A stretch of 64,000 nt of DNA from the NCBI RefSeq assembly GCF_000801105.2, contig NC_079514.1:9176001-9240000 (forward strand), given 5' to 3'. How positions within the stretch are numbered: the stretch's first letter is position 1; each line of letters starts with the position of its first letter. This document shows, in pieces, positions 22,338 to 35,800 of this stretch. Under the pieces are notes generated by a model. That model had not been told where the DNA came from and searched no databases. It saw only the letters and a program-made list of their open reading frames with translations. A program made the translations under genes and the position numbers. Source of the DNA: Raphanus sativus. Its lineage: Eukaryota; Streptophyta; Magnoliopsida; Brassicales; Brassicaceae.

Positions 22338-23691
22338 TATGTAGTATTTTAGTGGTTTAACTTGGTGATTAGTTTTGATATTATTCTATTAATTAAGGAG
22401 TTAATTTTGTTTAAATTTTATATTATATTATATCATTGTTTTAAATAATTTAATAGTTTAATAATTTTAACAAAAATAAATTTCTTTTATCGAATTTTTT
22501 ATTTCGAGTTTCTTTAAATTTTAAACATTGTAATTGTCAAAATATATTAGATATTGAAAACTATATATTATTAATTGTTCTCTATATATTTCATATTTGA
22601 CATTATAAGAAATGAAGAAACATTACGTAAATATCTCTTTTTAGCATCGTTAGATATATTCTAAATTCAATTTTGTAGTAAATATATATACGAAGTTAGT
22701 AAATAGGGAACTCGAAAGGTAAGGAAATATATTTTGAAAATAATCAATTTAATTTTCGAAATCTAACAGGATAAACGGTATGCAAAATACATTAGTGTAT
22801 ATTTGATCAGATTGATAAAAAAGTGGTTATAATATTTTGCTTAAATGCTTGTATATAGATCTTTGTTCAAGAGTTTTTCTTGCATACCATATATTTTGCG
22901 TAAATAGCATTTAATTTACGACGTTAATATTTAAAAAGATGATAACTACTGCTATTTTTTATTTATTAAAAACATTATATAAATTCACAAATTCTTATTA
23001 TTTTATTTCCTTTTTTTAAATATTAATTATAAAATAAGTTAACCTACAGGTTCAACTCAAATAAAAAATTCTTTGTTACCTATACATATTTTCCAAATTT
23101 TGTATTATATCAATGGACCGGTTTTTATCAAACTTAACTTTTTATTAAAATGATTAGATGTTTTAGGTTTTATGATTTGAAATAGAGATATTTTATAGAT
23201 AAGATATTTAGGTTTTGCGATTTGGAATAGATATATTTTAATCCTCATGATGTATTCTAAACCTATAATATAAATTAGGTTATTTAATATTTTTATTGGT
23301 AATACTAATTTCACTGAGACAACAGTACATATATGTATTAGCCCATTCCTCAATCATAATATCAGCCCACTAAACCCACTAAAAATGGACAATAGATTAA
23401 ACCGTTGCCCGTGTTAAAAAAAAAGATTAAAATTTTGCACGTGCCAGCACATGTCGGATCAGGAAGTTCGGTACCATCGATGAAATTTTTTCACCATTAA
23501 CGCCACCGTAACGTTCTTCATACATCACCTTGTGATCTCTGTGGCCGTCTATAATTTTTCAGTTGATCAAAATTGTATGCTCTTTTAGGCAAGATGGATC
23601 AAGCATACAACATAACAGAGGAGTTCCATTGATTACTCCCGAGTTAAATTCAACCGACCTGTAGAAAAGGACACAATAAATTTCAAACTAA
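22338..23691. other. AT-rich intergenic DNA
   Basis: No gene or recognisable element. AT-rich with many homopolymer runs; a pair of TTTAGGTTTTRYGATTTG-like blocks near 23161 and 23208 suggests a small local duplication. Confidence 0.4.
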
Positions 23692-24994
23692 GATTTGAAC
23701 TATTTTTTTTTTTGCTAAATTGTAAATATCATTCAAGAATGAAAGTTTGGTTACAACATAATTGAACCCGAATCTGCTTAACAGCAATTCTGTTTCAAAG
23801 AGACCGCAAAAAGATAAAAAACCCTAGGAAACACATGAATTAGAACCAGAACAACCATAATTGGAGTTCATGGAACTAATAAAGAACAGAGCAAACCGAC
23901 AACAAAAAGACTCTCAACTCAATAAGCTACTAGTACATGGCAGAACCATGAAGAACAAGAGCAAAACTAAGGGAGGAACACCCGGATACTCACCCGAGGG
24001 TGGCTCCTAACGGCTTCAACGGAGGCGGCTGGCAACGGCTCCGGGACACCAGAGGAGGAGGACATCGAGCAGAACCAGACCCTTTGCTTTCTCGACAACA
24101 AAACCCCCAATGTACTCGCCAATACTCCACCTGACATGAAGAACAGACCTGTCAAGCGCAGGCGGTAAATTTGGCTCTCCAACCGGCCATGCGACGTTTA
24201 AATGGCTGAGACAATGGAGAGGCACACTGAGGTTGCGTCGGTGAAGAGTAGAGAAGTGAAGCACCGGAGGAGAAAACATGGCTCTCCTCAAAACATGAGC
24301 AGCAAACAGGAAGGGAGACTCGCCTTGAAGCCGATAGTACCGTCGTAGGGGTCGTCCTCAAAACCCAGTGGAGCGGTGACAGATAGCAAGACGGGGAGGC
24401 TCCAAACTAACTCCTTTGCGGTCATGGAAGTCGTCGATTTGGTCTAAAAACAGAGTTTCTCAACGAAGGTGAGCCTTAGCATCGTCGATTCTCCGGATGG
24501 AGGGGAGAAGCTCTGACGAGACCTTCAAAACTAGAACCAGCCAATCATTCATGTACAGGCCGGCGCCGATGAGGGGAGGAGGAGGCAGCGACGCTTCACC
24601 ATCCTTTCCGGCTGTGGCGAGATCAGATCTGACCCAGATCTGCTCTGTTTGACAAGCTGAGACCGAAATCAGAGGCACCTTAAGCTCCCCGACAAAACCT
24701 GCTCCTCGTCAGTGTTCCAGAAGAGCCGCAAACGCAAGCCGCTCTCTTTTAGGTTCACCGAAACACGGAGAAACTCGGAGAAAATCCAGCAACACCGTAC
24801 AAGGAGGAGAAGGGTAAGGAGAGAAGGTTAAGGGAGAGGCTGAAAGAAACAGAGCATAGGGGTGGCGACCGGAACCAAGGAGGAACCAGTCACCGGAATC
24901 GGAATAAGGAGGCGGCTGTGAACTAAGTTAAAAGAGTTATGGGGAGAGACTCTAGAGAGAAAACACTTTCTCTCTCTCTCTCTCTCTCTCTCTT
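23692..24994 (-). mobile_element. Short non-LTR retroelement (LINE-derived) with split 13-bp target duplication
   Basis: Poly(T) at about 23704-23713 on the plus strand is the 3' tail of a minus-strand element (TTTACAATTTAGC plus poly(A)), and a CT/GA repeat at 24967-24993 marks its 5' end. The target duplication GATTTGAACTATT occurs at 23692-23704; its other copy is at 24995-25003 and continues at 26565-26568 because a hAT element later inserted in it. The body (about 1.29 kb) is GC-richer than its surroundings, but the minus-strand ORFs (up to 91 codons) match nothing I know. It looks like an internally deleted, non-autonomous LINE; a processed transcript copy is the alternative. Confidence 0.65.
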
Positions 24995-24995
24995 G

Positions 24996-26564
24996 ATTTG
25001 AACTAGGGCTGGGCATAAAACCCGTAACCCGAAATCCGAACCGAATCCGAACCGAAAAATCCGAACCGAACCGAATCTGAAATGTTAAAAATATCCGAAT
25101 AGATCTTGTAGGGTGTTACAAAACATACCTGAACCCGAAGTGTTATTAACCAAACCCGAATGGATAATCCGAAAAATCCGAAAATCCAAAAATATCCGAA
25201 AAATCGATCCCAATATCCAAATTAGTATACATTATAAATATTTAAAACATAAATATATACTTCAAATATTCAATTTCATATTTATTTCAACATGATATCT
25301 AACAATAAATGTCTATCATTTAAATTAATGTCTTAAATACTCTATTATATATAAATAAGTATATATTTTTTTATGTTTTGCTATTAAATTTTAGATTTTA
25401 TTTAGAATATATCCGAACCGATTTGATATAACCCGAATCCGAGTGGTATATGGTTATTTCGGATATTATCCGAACCGAACCGAAACCGATGTGTTATATC
25501 CGAACCCGAACCGTACTTGTAGATTTACTAGAATAAGACCTCGAAGGTAGGTCTGGGCGTAAATAACTCATACCGAAATCCAGACTCTAACCCGAACCGA
25601 AATAGGGGGTTCGGATCGGTAACGGGACCATGAAGAAACACCGAATGGATCCTTAGCTTGTGGCTTTCGGATAACCGATCGGTTCGGTTGTCAACCGAGA
25701 TCCGAACCAAACACCCGATTATAACCGACCGTATATAATGAATATACATGTATTCTTTCCTCCGCCACTTGTTCTGGTAATTTCTTTGTGCGACCAAACC
25801 CTACTTCCCAAAAAACGTTTTTGATTGAATATTTTAACCACCAACGGAAAATTATAAATCTCTTTGTCTCTCTGTCTTGCTCCATCAGAGAATTGGAAGA
25901 ATCAGTCATGTTTTTTTCTTGTTCTGCACTTCTTCTTCTTTGAGTTTTCTAAAAGAAATTGGTATAGATTTGAAATCAACATCAAACTTCTTCTATTTGC
26001 ATGTCTTAAGATTCGTTTTTTCCATTAACTCATATTATATTTATATTCCTGTGATTCGTTTTATAATTGTTGTATTCGTTTTATAATTGTTTTCTGTGAT
26101 TTCTTGTTCTATTTCATTCACATCGTTATATGTTTACATATGGATTAAAAAAAGCTTTGTTAAGAACATATGTTCACAAAAAAAAAAATTCTTATCAATG
26201 TTCGTTTTCGGAGTTGTTCGGTTGTTAGGTTAATTTTGGTTTAGTTCAGTTATATTCGGGTTTTTTTGGTTACAAAAACCGGATCCGAACCGAACCTACT
26301 TTATCTTCGGGTTTATGCGGATTTTGATTTCTCCACCCGTACCGAACCGAACCCGATTAGCTCCGAACCGACACCGTACCGGAAATCTAAAATAACTGAA
26401 TGGTACTTCTAGGCGTAGATCCGAAAACCCGTTTACACCGAACCGAACCCGACGGGGGGACCGAACGCCCAGACCTACTCGAAGGTGTTACAAAATAGAA
26501 CTAAAATCCGAAAAACCGGAACCGAACCCGAATGGATACCCGAACGCCCACCCCTAATTTGAAC
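24996..26564. mobile_element. Non-autonomous hAT element A (outer)
   Basis: Element 25004-26556, ends TAGGGCTGGGC and GCCCACCCCTA, inside perfect 8-bp duplications ATTTGAAC (24996-25003, 26557-26564), the hAT pattern. It is rich in CCGAACCCGAA-like repeats near both ends and AT-rich in the middle, with no transposase. It is interrupted by element B. Confidence 0.88.
25540..26485. mobile_element. Non-autonomous hAT element B, nested inside A
   Basis: Element 25548-26477 with 13-bp inverted repeats TAGGTCTGGGCGT and ACGCCCAGACCTA and perfect 8-bp duplications CTCGAAGG (25540-25547, 26478-26485). It has the same family look as A and D but a T in place of G in the terminal motif. Only short spurious ORFs. 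Confidence 0.88.
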
Positions 26565-26568
26565 TATT

Positions 26569-27954
26569 ATTAGAACGAAGACGTGAATTTTTTGTTAAAA
26601 ACAAACCAAAACTATAACCCATTTGATTGTCAAACAAAAGATGGAAGAAGAAAACAGAGTGTCTCGATATGAGAGAGAGGTCTTTTATAAATTTTACTCT
26701 ATATGCTAACTATTCAATTCAGTTAATATTTAATTATATCGGTACGTATGTTTAATTTAATTAGAAGGGTTTAATGGTATGTCGGTTAAGTTTAAGTATA
26801 TCAATGATCATTTAATATATGCATAAGAAAAGCGTGTATATATTTAGTCACAACTTACTGAATAGGTCCAAAAAAATATGCCACGGTAGAGTTTAGATAG
26901 GACTCTATTTTAATAGATTAGATTTTATATATATAGTTTTCAACTTCGGTTTTGTTTTTTTTCCTTGTTTCTTGTTCTATTTCCTTGTGTTCGTAAAGTT
27001 AAAAAAAAATGTTAGATATACATTTATGTGTTGTATAGTTTAATGCTACTATTAGATTTTGATATGCGCTTTGAAAACGCCGGATTATTTTTTAGTTATC
27101 AAAAATATATTAAAACATATTAAAATTAGACATATTTTATATATTTTCACATTTCAATGTGCATAAATTTTCCTTTTGACAATACATATTCTATATAACA
27201 TCTTTTTATTTAATTATATCTGTAAGTATTTAAATTATTTGGTTTTATCTATTTTAATCTTATTTTATTTTTTTATCTAAAAATTAGACGATTATTTTTA
27301 ATTAATTATTAAGATGGAATCAATGTTCATATTTGATATGGATATGTGGTCGAACAGATAGTCCGACCTGTAAATACTTGGTCTAACTTTAATAAAAATT
27401 GTTAATTAAAAATATACCATTAAACAACGACCTATCACTATTGATCCGGTAAAAACTTAAAATACCTCTATTTGAGTTTAGATTTAGTAAGTAGACACAT
27501 GAGTATTTGAGTTTGAATGAATTATATGTATTTTTATTGTGGAAACATGTGTATAAATTCACTTATTTAGTTTTAATTATTTTAATCTTTTTCTAATTTT
27601 TACCAACACTTATGCGATTATATTTAGTTAATTGTTAATATGAAATCAATGTTTATATTTGATCTGGATTTGTGGTCAGGCAGTGTCCCGTATATATTTT
27701 GGTCAAACTGTTAATTAAAAATCTACCATCAAACTTCGACCCGTCACAATTGATCCGATAAAAACTTAAAATAATTTAATTTGATCTTGGATTCAATAAG
27801 CATTCTCATGAATATTTGATCTTTAATAAAACTAAAAGGTATTTGTATTGTGATGTGTATATATTTTACCCGATTTGATGCATATTGTATCAATATGGTA
27901 CACATTTATATTTTGATATGGCTAGTAAATACTCATGAGTATGCTTTTAAGATG
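26569..27954. repeat. AT-rich DNA with a degenerate direct repeat of about 320 bp
   Basis: Two related blocks (about 27305-27560 and 27632-27860) share the order ATCAATGTTYATATTTGAT, GGATNTGTGGTC, GTTAATTAAAAAT and GATCCGRTAAAAACTTAAAAT, so an old tandem duplication is present. The rest is AT-rich with no gene seen. Confidence 0.55.
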
Positions 27955-28651
27955 TTAGAGCTTGACCCGTGCGTCCGCACGAGTATTCTTATGTTTTTGT
28001 ATATCAGTATTTTTTTTATAATTCGTGTGATATATTTTATATGTAGTCATATAATTAATTATATTTAAAATATCCACACTGAATCAGATAACATGATTAT
28101 TTTTAGATAGTTTTATGTTCCTATATACATTAGAATCGAACTCATCCAGATCCGACAGGACTCAACTCGAAACCTACACATAAATTTATAATATCCAAGC
28201 GGAGCTTTATTCTAAAACTAAAAAAATGATACATGAAAGAAACAACCCGTACTTGAATGAATATCCGAATATCTATGGCTAATTAATTCGGTAAATAAAA
28301 AAATACTTTTTATGTGTTTGCTAAATTAAAATAGAAAGCGGTTTTTGTTTTGTAAAATAGTAATATGGAGTGAAAAACTAAGTGTTTATTGTAATACATT
28401 TTTATTTTTTTTATATAAACCATGTCTTCGAATTATTTGTTTGGCTACGTAGTTTTTCATCGATTCAAACTAAGATAATTTTTTTTTAGTAAAACAGACT
28501 TGCCGAAATTTTAACCACATGCAAAATCTGGTTATTTTACCTTTTGATTTTTATAATTGGTAAAAATTAATATTAATTAACTAATAAATAAAAATATGCA
28601 ATATTATTATTATGGTAATATAATTAATGATGTGATGTATTGTTAAGGTAA

Positions 28652-30730
28652 TCATATATATAATGAGAGAGTTTCCTCTCTTCCTAGAGTGTCCACCTCA
28701 GCTTTCTTTAAATGATTGCAGGGCCCGCGTTCGGTTTGGTTTGGTTAGGTTATTAAGTTTGGTTTGGTTGTTAAATCCAATGAATTTCATTTTAAAACAT
28801 GATTTTGGCCCAAGTCTCATAAAGAGACCCGAGATAGCTATAAGGGCATTAGCAAATGAATGAGTTTGTTATATGGGCCAAGAAAAAACAGCTTTCACGT
28901 TTTATGAGTATGTCGACCAAACTCTGTCGTTCCATAGGTTAGGTTTTTATTGTTCGTTGCTTCTTCTTCTTCGACCCTTCAAATTCGCTCTCTGCAAAAC
29001 ACGTCTCTTCCTCAACTCTTTACCTCCCAACTTTTCTCAAATACATATATTCGTTTGGCTTCATTCAACGTATTCCTCTTTAATTAGACAATGTTTTTTT
29101 TTCATTAAAGCCAATTACAATCTCGACCTCTCCGTCTCCCTTCGCAGATAATTAAAACCGTAAATTCACCTTAAATTCTATAAATTGGAGATGGTTGGAA
29201 ACAGGATGAATCTTCACAGACCCTCTCAGTTAATCTTTTATATTCAATTTGATAGGGAGCTGTTCATCCTCGACGAACAGGTATGAATGATTTTCTCTGC
29301 AAATTCCTTCCTACAAAACCCAAAGAGATCTATCGAGTTGCTGATCTGCGTGTAACTATTTGTTTCTCGCACAGCTTTGTTCTTTTCCATCTTGACCACA
29401 TATGCATCTCTATCAACGCTGACCGGTTCAGGTTCCACTTACACGAAGGTTTTGAGTCCAACTGTGGACTCAGTGGAGACCTCTACGGTAAACTCTGAAA
29501 CGGACTTCAGCTTATCTGCGTTGTATTTGATGCATATTATTGAGCTTCTTTTCTAATTTCACTTTTTTAACGTCATTCTAATTTCACTTTATTAATTTTC
29601 AAAACCACTATTGTTGTTTACAATTGGGTTTAATTAAAAACTTTGGTAGCAAATGGTTTAAACACCAAGACAACATAGAACTAGAAATTAAAACTTTTGT
29701 TGAGTTTACGTTGTAGTTCTTCTATATTCTTCTATATTTTGCGTACTGCTTTGTTATTTTTATAGATGATCTCCACTAAAAAGGCTTATATTTACCTGAA
29801 CAAGATGAATCATGTAAATGACTGTTTTCCATGTTTCTAAAACGCTACAAGAGGCACTCATACGCAGAGAAACAGGTAAAGGCTTCATATTCTCACAATG
29901 TATATTTAATGTCCCAAAGCTCTGTCAAACATATATTTATGTACAATATCTTAATACAAAACTGGCTTACAAACTGTGAATTACTTGTGTATACACAAAC
30001 GAACAGCTCAATGGAATATAGCAGGCTTTAGGCTAGGGTTAATCTTTTGGAGAGGAACCAAAGGTACTGATACATTTTTTTATATAATATTCTAATTTTC
30101 TTACTTAACATCGGGGATTAACAAAAGGGGTGATGTTATGGATTCATTGCAGGCGTTATGTGGAAAAGATTTAGAAACAATTGCGCAAGGGAATTGCAGA
30201 CTTTGGAGTAATTGCTGGACACTTATCTTAACATATTTTCTCCAGAAAAGTATGTATTTATATCTTCTTTACGGGCACATACACACACACACACATCTGA
30301 GTAAGATGCTTGAGTTTGTGCAAATATAAATATATGCCTAACTATTGTAAGTGACGTATAAAGATTCTTCTTTATCATTAAAACTATGGTTATAGGTCAT
30401 GGTATATTGTTTGTCTCATATGAATTACACTTTTGACTCACTGGTGTATAATCAATATATTTATGTGTCCCTCAACCACCTTCGAAGAAAGGTATGTTAC
30501 CACCACTTCATCTCTGAAGTCGTGAGCATGTGCGACTTATCTAAGCAGAGATTTCATAACTCCAAAACCATTTAACACTGCATTTATCTTAAACTTATGT
30601 TCAACTTAAAATCTTTTACAGCCTAACAATGTATCTTCGTTTCAGACGATATGATTAATGGAATTACAATAAAGGGTAAAGAAAAATATCAATCAACGTC
30701 CCCGCGCCTGCGCGGAGGCTATGAAACTAG
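28652..30730 (+). mobile_element. Helitron carrying an RPA-like gene relic
   Basis: Starts TCATATATATAATGAGAGAG, ends with the hairpin CCGCGC-CT-GCGCGG (30702-30715) 11 nt before CTAG (30727-30730), and lies between A (28651) and T (30731). About 2.1 kb. It holds fragments resembling a replication protein A OB-fold gene. Confidence 0.78.
29191..29492 (+). pseudogene. Fragment of an RPA70-like OB-fold gene inside the Helitron
   Basis: MVGNRMNLHRPSQLIF begins at 29191, followed by a possible GT donor at 29281, and FRFHLHEGFESNCGLSGDLY is encoded near 29428-29487. The HLHE-FE-NC-L-GDLYD pattern is typical of the RPA1-like proteins often found in or near plant Helitrons. No complete gene can be built; frames and splice sites are incomplete, so this is a relic or captured fragment. 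Confidence 0.5.
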
Positions 30731-30838
30731 TATAATTAATGAAGTTGTTAAACTAAGTAAAAATGGAAAGATAATCAATGAAGTAACTTGTTGAAAATAA
30801 AGTTAATTATATTTGTACTTCTCTTTTAATAGAATAGA

Positions 30839-32105
30839 TTGTTTTAGGTAGCTCATTTTATATGTGGAAGTCTATATTTCTAGGAATTCAAGGGTTATGC
30901 GTGATGCAAATCATAAATCATAACAGGTTTCTTTCATTAATTACATAATATGACATAATAATCTATAAAATATTAACAATAAATGAATTTTAACTATAAA
31001 TTTGAATTAATTTATAATTATAAAAAATCTTTTGAGAAGAATCTAACAAAATTTTACTCAATATTTTAAATATTTTTTATTAAATAATATATTAATTATT
31101 TCGTAATTAATAATATAAATTAATATTAATATTAAGTTTTTGAATTAAAGAAGCATTATCTATTAGAAATCGCAGCATATCTTTTTATAAATGATACTTG
31201 CCATAATAATAGGTATTATTAGTTTGAATTTAAATTATTTAATTGATTAATTAAAAGAAAATAATTAAAAGCATATATTAAAAATATACAATGGCAAGGA
31301 ATTGTAAATACTTCAAAACTTTAAGGTGTCCTCAGAAAAGCCCCTTGTGTTTTAATAATATCGATGATGTGATCTAAAGTATTTATCAATGCAAGAAAAA
31401 ATGTATTACATCTGAATCGTTTTCGGTTTGATTGGTTTTATTTCTAAATCATAGATACATTGCTCTAGAGCTCTACGCAGTTTATCAGACATCGACTCTC
31501 TGGCCTTCTCCACCCTGTTTATCACCTCTCTCTTCTTGTCGCTTTTTGTTTGTATCCCGTCAATGTAACGGGCCGTCTGATTGCTTAGCAAAAGCCTACT
31601 TAGCTAATCACTCGTTGGATCCGGGGTTTTAAGTTAAATCTTTTTAGAATATCGCTTAGTTGATCAAAAAAGTAATACAGTACATTGCTGTGCTGTCTAT
31701 ATACGGTATGGTATAATCAAAACCAAATCATTTTTTTCGGTTTGGGAATAACACCCCTATATTGCAAACCATCAAGATCAAGAGTAAAATTGTCAGCTTA
31801 TACTATAAGGGCCTGATCCTTCCAGGCCATTTGCTAACAAAAAAGTTTTTAATGAACCTCTATTAGGCTCATTCACCTACTAAGACGAACTCAAAAGACA
31901 ACGGGCGGAAAATGGGTTTTAAGCAGATTAAATCAGATCAGCTTGCAGACGTAATACTGAAATTTAGTTGAAAAATGGAGGTTTAGTTTGACAAATTGTA
32001 GAGGTTTATGATTCCATTTAATTACATATTATTATATAAAAGAAACTTGAAGATATATAGTTTTATCTTTCTAAAGGACTTATAAACAAAATCTAAAGAA
32101 GCTAC
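30839..32105. other. AT-rich DNA with a LINE 3' fragment
   Basis: 31432-31670 on the plus strand encodes FLFVSRQCNGPSDCLAKAYL ending DPGF and a stop, followed by GATCAAAAAA. This resembles the end of the RNase H domain and the poly(A) tail of a plant LINE. The remainder is AT-rich without recognisable features. Confidence 0.4.
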
Positions 32106-32110
32106 AGAAC

Positions 32111-32834
32111 TATTATTTTTATATAGAGTAGATACTTGAGTGATGAATGAATAGATTAGAAAAGAGTTTAAGAGTTTAGATGAAAGATTAGTGATGGCGA
32201 GAGAGAGTAAGAGATTGTATGAGAGTTTATGAGTGTTTAGAGATTGAGTAACCAGAGAATAAGAGTAACCAAAGTGTATTGAAGAAGAGAGACTCTCTCA
32301 GCTTAAAGCTTACAATCGACATACAAGGACTTAAGTAAGAAGAGGAGATGTGTTACAAGGGTTTACAAATTACTATGCAAGCATGTGAAGTCAGCAAAGG
32401 TGTGGGCGTCCATTTGAAACACTTGGATGTCATTGCTCACATGCTTAAGTGTATCTGCCTTTCTCTTTGGCCAGATACATCGTTTACTATTCTCTTTTGC
32501 TTCTTCCTTTCCATCTGTAGCCAGCCTGTAAAGGAAGAGCTCTATGGACACTGTTTCTTATCCATAAACGGTCAGTAGCAAGGGGATCTCGCCTGCTGCT
32601 TCCTTAGACTAGATAAGATGCCATTTCTCCCTTACTTGTGATCCAAGGCTTCCCAATAGTGTATAGTGTTTCCTGAATAGTGAATAGTGTTCCATCACTA
32701 TTAACTATTACACTACTTCTTCCAAATCACTCCATTGCACTTATTTACTCATGCTTCACCCTCCTTGAACTCATCTCCACAAGATAAACACTTCAGATTA
32801 CATCTGAAGCTATATTGAACTCTTCAGTTCAACA
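32111..32834 (-). repeat. 3' LTR of gag-only Copia element 2
   Basis: 724 bp; on the plus strand starts TATTATTTTTATATAG and ends GTTCAACA. No difference from 36995-37718 was seen. Short ORFs inside (for example 32348-32578) recur unchanged in the other LTR and are not genes. Confidence 0.93.
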
Positions 32835-35800
32835 CTCCCCCTCAAGCTTGACTCTAGATGATCCTAAGTCAAGCTTGGAACCCTGAAGAGTCTCCCTCAT
32901 TAAAAACCTTGCAAAGAAAACCCATTGGGACAAAACTTTGCAAGGGAAAAAGAGTAGAGCTCTCCAAAGCCTAGGGATTGGCCCGTGAGTCTTTGTGTCC
33001 TAACCTGTGTGGTGGATCATAAAGAACTCTGGATCATGGCCTAACTTCTGCGGCAAACATTCTCATGATTTGCGCACAATCAACACTCTCCTTGACCTCT
33101 TTATGTGTTCGGGACAGGTCTCCCTTCTCACCCGGCTTCATGGAACCATTGGGAGACCAACTTGACAAACTTCAGTAAGGATCAAGAATCGCTTCTTCTT
33201 AGCCTCAGCATCACCTCTCAAATAATCTGAACTCCCCCTCTCAACAAGCTTCACAAACTCCTTAGGTAGGCACAGATCTTCTTCAACTGCTAGTGACACT
33301 GATCAACACTTCACCACTAAGCTTATCCTCTTCATAGGATTCGTTTTTCTCCAGTGAGCTTTCAACTAGTGAACCGTTTAACTCTTAGCTTCACTCTTAG
33401 CTTCACTCCTTCATATAGTCACTTGATCCTCCTTCTCTCACCAAGCTTTTACTTCTTAGAAAGGCAAGGAGGTCAGTAGACTTCTTCTTCCATCTATGAT
33501 ACTTCCGTGTATCCTCTTCTTTGTTAGATGCCCAAGGTTTTAACCACAATTCAACCTTGTATTCTTCACCTTACAACCGCCCATTTGAGTTACCAGCTTA
33601 GCTTCTTCACCATTTCACCTTGCTTCAAGACCTTGTCGCTTCTTTCATCTTTATGGTGATGAGTTTGGGAGTTGTGAATGCTAAGGCAGGAGCACCCAGA
33701 CTCCGGGTCGTAGCCAAAGCAAGCACACTTGCCAAACTCATCCCTTTACTCCTTTGACTCTTATATACCTTCAATTGCTTCTTGTACTTCCTCACCAGGT
33801 CTTGATCTACTCAGGTAATCTCCACTCTAAGCTGGTTTAACTCTGCTTTGGTCGTCTAGACCTCACTCTTCATGACTCCATGGTCTTGTGGAAGCTCTCA
33901 CAACTCTGCTTCACCACTTCATTACCATTGCACCCACAATGGTCACAATCTTCTTTCTTCTTAACGTAGATGGATGGTGAGCCAAGAACCACTCTTGTGA
34001 ACCTGAAACATCACTCAAACTCTAGCAAGAATCAGTAACAATGCATTGGGTCAACCCTTGATGCATCATCAAGTTTGAACACCAATGTCTTAAGCAAAGC
34101 AACCAGATCAACTAGACAAAACAGGCTTAATCCTTTGCAAGGAAACTCCTTAAGCACTAGTAAGATCTTACCAGATCAATACAAGTTACTTAGGCACCTT
34201 TCTTAAGCTTCTTTACTTAGCATTTAGATATGAATCTAATGCCTTAGTAAGATAGCTCCTAGATAGTATGCATCTTCTTTAAAGAACCTTTAGCTTTAAA
34301 GTTCATGCATACTCATCCCATTCATCAACCACACCAATATAATACAGCCAGTCAAAACATAAGCTCACTATCAAGAAAGGTTTATAAGAATTTCTTACAG
34401 CCAAGGAACCAGATTGGTCCTTGTAACACTCTTTTGAAGGTCACAGCTTGATTGGTTGCCGAATGTAGGTCTGTGGTTGATGCTCTCCATTGTACCTGAT
34501 ACATTTTCCCAAGGGTGCATCAGTTCTATTCACTTAATATAACTTGCATCACACTAATGCATCACATTCAATCAACCATTCCAAGAACCATTTCAAGATT
34601 GAGATTAAGAAATGATTATCAAGAGATGACATGAATTGAACAAGAAGAGTTTTAAGAAACCTCCCCTTTTGTTTGTATGAGTTCTTGACTCTCAGAGTTT
34701 TGTAGGGTCTCTCCCTTTTTCAGAGTTTTATAGGGTCTCTCCCCTTTTTAGCTTGTGCACCATCTTCTTGGCCGACTTCAACACGATGGATGACCAGGTA
34801 GATTCATCAGCTTCTTCTCAATCATTTCACATGGAAGTGTAATTGATGAGGAGCCTTCTTGCTACTCAGCCAAGACTGCTCTGAACAATCTCTTGACTTA
34901 GACACGCCACTGCTTAAGCCCACCAGTTGATGCCCCTTATAAGAAGCCTTTGCACCCGCTTACCGGACCATGAAACTTACACATTTCCCTCCCTCAAGCT
35001 TAGACTCCAAGATTCAGTTTAGGAGCTAAGCTTGTAAGGCCAGTTTCATGGACAAGGAATCACCAGCCTCAACAGACTTTCTGTGGTGATCTCCCAGTCT
35101 TGTGAGCTCTCCTCCTTATATCAGGAACTAGGGTGTTTGAATCACCATAGAGAGTTGTCACAAGACATCCCCAGCTGCATAACAACCATGATACACTTCC
35201 TGTACTCTTTGGACTAGACATGTCCTCATGGTATTATGCAGTGGCACTAGACCATGATCACTACACTCTTGGTCATTGGTATGCTCCAGTATCACTCCTC
35301 TGTGTACCTAACATCACCACAACTCAATGCAAGATCAGATCTTCTCATTGGGACCAAACCAGGATTTTTACATCTTGTTTGATCACCAATGTCCCAATGC
35401 ACCAACCTTGAAACACAACAAGATTAAACTGCATTTTCAGCCATATAAAATGCAATGCAAGCTTATAGCTATACACTGACATTTCTAGGCACACACACCT
35501 TTGTTTACAGACAAAGGCACTTTTCCAATGCACAAACAATGCATGCTTCAACTTACAATTCTATATGAATGCAATGGGTTCAACCGAGAACTACTGGAGA
35601 CTATGCTCACAGTTCCAATCAATCCAAAGATGCAAGCAACCTAGACAATTTCTATATGCTGCAAGCCACTACAAATGGAAATTAAACAAATGCATTAAAC
35701 ACACAAATGCAACAGGATGAACCTTAGACTATATGAGACATGTTTAAGTGTGCACACAACTTTATCCATCATGGTGTAAGCATCAGAGACATTTTCTCAA

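Larger units (their letters stand above)
27955..30838 (-). mobile_element. Helitron, split by a second Helitron
   Basis: The minus-strand 5' end TCTATTCTATTAAAAGAGAAG is at 30818-30838. The 3' end near 27955 shows the hairpin region GTGCGGACGCACGGG and a CTAA-like terminus. The two parts (27955-28651 and 30731-30838) are separated by the Helitron at 28652-30730. No ORF of its own. Confidence 0.65.

Noticed and set aside
23967..24678. Several minus-strand ORFs of 69-91 aa
   Set aside because: They overlap in different frames within a decayed non-LTR element and match no known family.
32348..32578. 76-aa ORF, found again unchanged at 37232-37462
   Set aside because: It lies in both LTRs of the same retroelement and has no family resemblance; the duplication is the LTR, not a gene.
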